From contig DIYD01000232.1 of NCBI GenBank assembly GCA_002428905.1, forward strand, positions 1 through 9,191: a stretch of 9,191 bases of DNA. Reading direction: 5' to 3'. The stretch is from Bacteroidetes bacterium UBA6063. GTDB lineage: Bacteria > Bacteroidota > Bacteroidia > NS11-12g > UBA9320. Below, one piece after another: positions 7,901-9,191 of the stretch. Within the stretch, counting starts at the first letter, position 1. Each line of letters starts with the position of its first letter. The position numbers were made by a program, and so were the translations under genes. Under the pieces are notes generated by a model, which did no database searches, was not told where the DNA came from, and was given only the letters and a program-made list of their open reading frames with translations.

Positions 7901-9191
7901 CATTAAAATCCCTGTGAACGCAAAGGCAAATACCTTACTACGTATGCGTGTTATGAGTGATCGAAGCGCAATTCAGCATTCATGTGACACACTGCGTTAC
8001 GGTCAAACCGAAGACTATGGTGTTGTACTGGAACCACGTATCCCGGTGCCACATTTTGTGGTAGATACAAATCGAATTTGTCAGAATGAATTTGTAACAC
8101 TCACCGATAGCAGCCAGGGATCCATCTACAAATGGCGATGGTACTTAGGCAACTACAGTTTAAAGACATACAAATCTGATTCTGCCGGACCCGTCACCTA
8201 TAACTTACCTGACACCGGATGGTATTATGCAGAGCTCGTGTTGAATGATAGCATTGTATCTAAGCGGGTAGATTCATTGGTTTATGTTGCCCCTAAACCA
8301 ACCGCTGCCCTCACAGTAATTGGTGGTTCAATAAACGCTTGTGAAGGTGAGAGCATCCGACTTAAAAATACAACCGACCAGAAATCGGGAGACTTCGCGT
8401 GGTTCAAAGACAACGTTAAAATGGGTATTCTTGACGACTCGATCATCACATTAGGAAACGTGTTCCTGGCCGATTCCGGCACCTATTTCTCTACAATCAC
8501 ACACCTGGGATGCCAAACCATCTCAAACAGTGTAACGGTTAAAGTGAATGCCAATCCAACAGCAGATTTTGACATCTCCAATCTTGATAGTTGCCTGGCT
8601 ACAAATACCTTAAGCACCTTGAACAATACCAGCATTTCAGCTGGTACGCTCACGCATAGTTGGAATTTTGGCGACGGAAGCACTTCCAATGGTACAACGC
8701 CATCGCATAGCTATTCAGACACCGGTAGTTATACCATTGAACTTGCCGTATTATCCGATAAAAATTGTAGCGATACCATTCGCAAAAGCCTGAATATCTG
8801 GTCAAGCCCAAACGCTGATTTTAGCATTAACGCTTCCCCTCAATGCTTCACAAACAACAATTTTAGTTTTACCAATGGCTCTTCCATTAATGCCGGTGGG
8901 TTGACCTATTTCTGGGATTTAGGCAACGGAAAAACAGCAAGTGCACTGAACGCTGGAGAGCGATATACCTCTATTGATACATTTGACGTACAGCTCATAG
9001 CTGTTTCAGATAAAAACTGCGCCGACACCACAGTCAAGGAAGCCATTACCAGTCCAAACCCGGTAGCTGACTTCCGAATTGATGTAATCGACAGCTGTTT
9101 CAACAACAACGCTTTCGATTTCGTAAACCAGAGTACTATTTCTAGCGGCACCATCTTTTCAAACAACTGGGATTTTGGTAACGGAAACTCC
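4932..9191 (+). CDS. Giant secreted multidomain protein: Asp-box propeller, PKD, GEVED and tandem PKD repeats (3' end cut off)
   Basis: The frame is open from ATG 4932 to the window edge (1420 codons, no stop). Residues 1-20 (MKQLFALIIGATLTTTYVNA) are a signal peptide with cleavage before Q21. Residues 42-73 carry the N-terminal block ending GYKPFKRWEY. Residues about 135-790 are a sortilin/BNR-like propeller region: GLGRINGLAFHP and AGAPAGGVW open it, eight Asp-boxes and two degenerate copies follow, HADHH (440-444), NDGG (459-462) and QDNGTG (503-508) are the usual landmarks, and GTYGRGNW (779-786) closes it. Then come a PKD-like domain (797 to about 883), a GEVED domain (892 to about 1035, with GQTEDYGV at 1024-1031), a PKD-like domain (about 1037-1120), an Ig-like domain (about 1121-1207), and three PKD repeats from 1208. 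Such proteins are usually type IX secretion cargo, so a C-terminal sorting domain is expected beyond the window. The ligand or any enzymatic activity is unknown; adhesion or polymer binding is inference. Confidence 0.93.
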   Translation, partial: MKQLFALIIGATLTTTYVNAQSTKDTASTPYWIDMMADPSINFYKTQRAFNLYWENRTVEKGSGYKPFKRWEYNMSQLIDGQGNIPVPGFYESEVERYLQLRGTSFGPGGVVIGGVPGNGSATCNTDGDWKEIGPYTMPSNRTGQPNGLGRINGLAFHPTDSNIIYAGAPAGGVWVSEDGGKTWSTNTDSLATLGVSSIAVDPVHPDTIYLGTGDRDANDSYGRGIFRSTDGGQTWKQSTTGLGNATIARVIIDPSDHHTLLVASTTGIYRSTDAGNSWTRTSTGSYKDIAFDAANSNYVYASRTSARFYRSTDNGASWSQVTTGLPTGKSRMGIAVTPDDSNFVYAIVTNQRSFAGLYLSTNRGQSFTLMSDKPNIMDYSHLGSGTGGQAWYDLDIAVHPDDKTIVTVCGVNVFQSIDSGKTWKINAHWVGSGGAPAVHADHHIMEYQPGTQTLYSGNDGGVHFTKDLGKTWTEISEGIGIAQIYRIGQSATHPNHLINGYQDNGTGLLENGNWNTVVGGDGMDCVIDPSDVNYAYSDLYYGDVRRMVNGYYNGKIAAENRNGITERGGWVTPFVLREGTPGTMFIGYKNIWRSTNIKAASAANVTWTKISNNVAGSNSQNITALENSPANSNVLYVSRAGNKFFKSTNVNAGTPTWTDLTAKLPNNASVLFIESHSKMANRVWICQSNKVYQSDDGGNTWTNISNGLPNIPMLSLVHDTSSKKGGIYVGSYMGVFYKDTTMSAWEWFNDNMPIHTRVRDIEIFYSPKGRDFSHVVCGTYGRGNWRSPLYDEDQQTPVPDFRIESPQACMGEAIRFTDSSTNLPTMWYWSFSPNTVTYANGTDSCSQHPEVIFNATGKYTVKLIAENCAGYDSLEIVDGVEIFQPIRSATCQPKTQFPQFGTGVGIFDLSVDRYSFSSGDARSEGEYIDQACTKVLYLKSDTFYLTQVTNGLTYNEYVRIYIDFNDNGNLEDAGELVFDESGSKIHNDTIKIPVNAKANTLLRMRVMSDRSAIQHSCDTLRYGQTEDYGVVLEPRIPVPHFVVDTNRICQNEFVTLTDSSQGSIYKWRWYLGNYSLKTYKSDSAGPVTYNLPDTGWYYAELVLNDSIVSKRVDSLVYVAPKPTAALTVIGGSINACEGESIRLKNTTDQKSGDFAWFKDNVKMGILDDSIITLGNVFLADSGTYFSTITHLGCQTISNSVTVKVNANPTADFDISNLDSCLATNTLSTLNNTSISAGTLTHSWNFGDGSTSNGTTPSHSYSDTGSYTIELAVLSDKNCSDTIRKSLNIWSSPNADFSINASPQCFTNNNFSFTNGSSINAGGLTYFWDLGNGKTASALNAGERYTSIDTFDVQLIAVSDKNCADTTVKEAITSPNPVADFRIDVIDSCFNNNAFDFVNQSTISSGTIFSNNWDFGNGNS
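5457..7037 (+). repeat. Asp-box (BNR/sortilin-type) repeat region within the giant protein
   Basis: Eight copies of the S-x-D-x-G-x-(T/S)-W type hairpin are seen at residues 176-184 (VSEDGGKTW), 228-236 (RSTDGGQTW), 271-279 (RSTDAGNSW), 311-319 (RSTDNGASW), 360-368 (LSTNRGQSF), 416-424 (QSIDSGKTW), 465-473 (FTKDLGKTW) and 694-702 (QSDDGGNTW). Degenerate forms sit at 594-608 (RSTN...VTW) and 647-658 (KSTN...PTW). Each is preceded by a strand of the type 'IAVDP....IYLGT'. Asp-boxes mark beta-propeller blades in sialidases, sortilins and related secreted proteins. They are structural and do not by themselves prove glycosidase activity. Confidence 0.9.
8553..9191 (+). repeat. Tandem PKD-like repeats with conserved cysteines, running off the window
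   Basis: Three repeat units begin at residues 1208 (NPTADFDIS), 1293 (PNADFSIN) and 1376 (NPVADFRID), a period of about 83-85 residues. Each has the core element WNFGDG (1244), WDLGNG (1328) or WDFGNG (1413). Each unit has a cysteine soon after its start (DSCLAT, PQCFTNN, DSCFNNN). The two complete units also have one near their end in a nearly identical motif, SDKNCSDT and SDKNCADT. The DNA of the copies has diverged while the protein pattern is kept, so the units are under selection and are not a recent duplication. The third unit is cut by the window edge. Confidence 0.87.

Overview
The window looks like a chromosomal segment of a member of the Bacteroidota, most likely a marine or aquatic Flavobacteriia-type organism. 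Four observations support this: -7 boxes of the TAnnTTTG type, A-rich leaders without clear Shine-Dalgarno sites, a very long secreted protein built of Asp-box, PKD-like and GEVED modules (typical of type IX secretion cargo), and closely packed genes all on the + strand. No tRNA, rRNA, CRISPR array, insertion sequence or transposase was seen.

Layout. Positions 1-964 are the end of a surface-polysaccharide cluster: the 3' part of a Wzx-like flippase overlapping by ATGA a left-handed beta-helix O-acyltransferase. Positions 965-1353 hold a self-contained rpsT unit (ribosomal protein S20), with a Bacteroidota-type promoter and a strong intrinsic terminator. The start codon of radC (1359-2066) lies five bases after that terminator's T-tract. 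Positions 2135-4854 are a two-gene unit with stop and start codons overlapping as TAATG: a membrane-anchored DUF4340-type protein and a sodium:solute symporter carrying an unusual charged insertion. From 4932 to the window edge runs one open frame of at least 1420 codons. It encodes a secreted protein with a signal peptide, an N-terminal FKRWE-type block, a sortilin/BNR-like propeller region, a PKD-like domain, a GEVED domain, two PKD/Ig-like domains and at least three tandem Cys-containing PKD repeats. It is cut off by the window end.

How the genes relate. The flippase and acyltransferase probably export and decorate the same glycan. rpsT and radC are housekeeping genes that sit next to each other without a functional link. 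The DUF4340-symporter pair is probably co-translated, but the substrate and the role of the partner cannot be read from sequence. The giant protein probably acts outside the cell in adhesion or polymer binding; this is inference from domain content. I see no convincing new defence or mobile system. The most noteworthy items are the modular secreted protein with its Cys-paired PKD stalk, the symporter insertion, and the terminator-abutted radC start.
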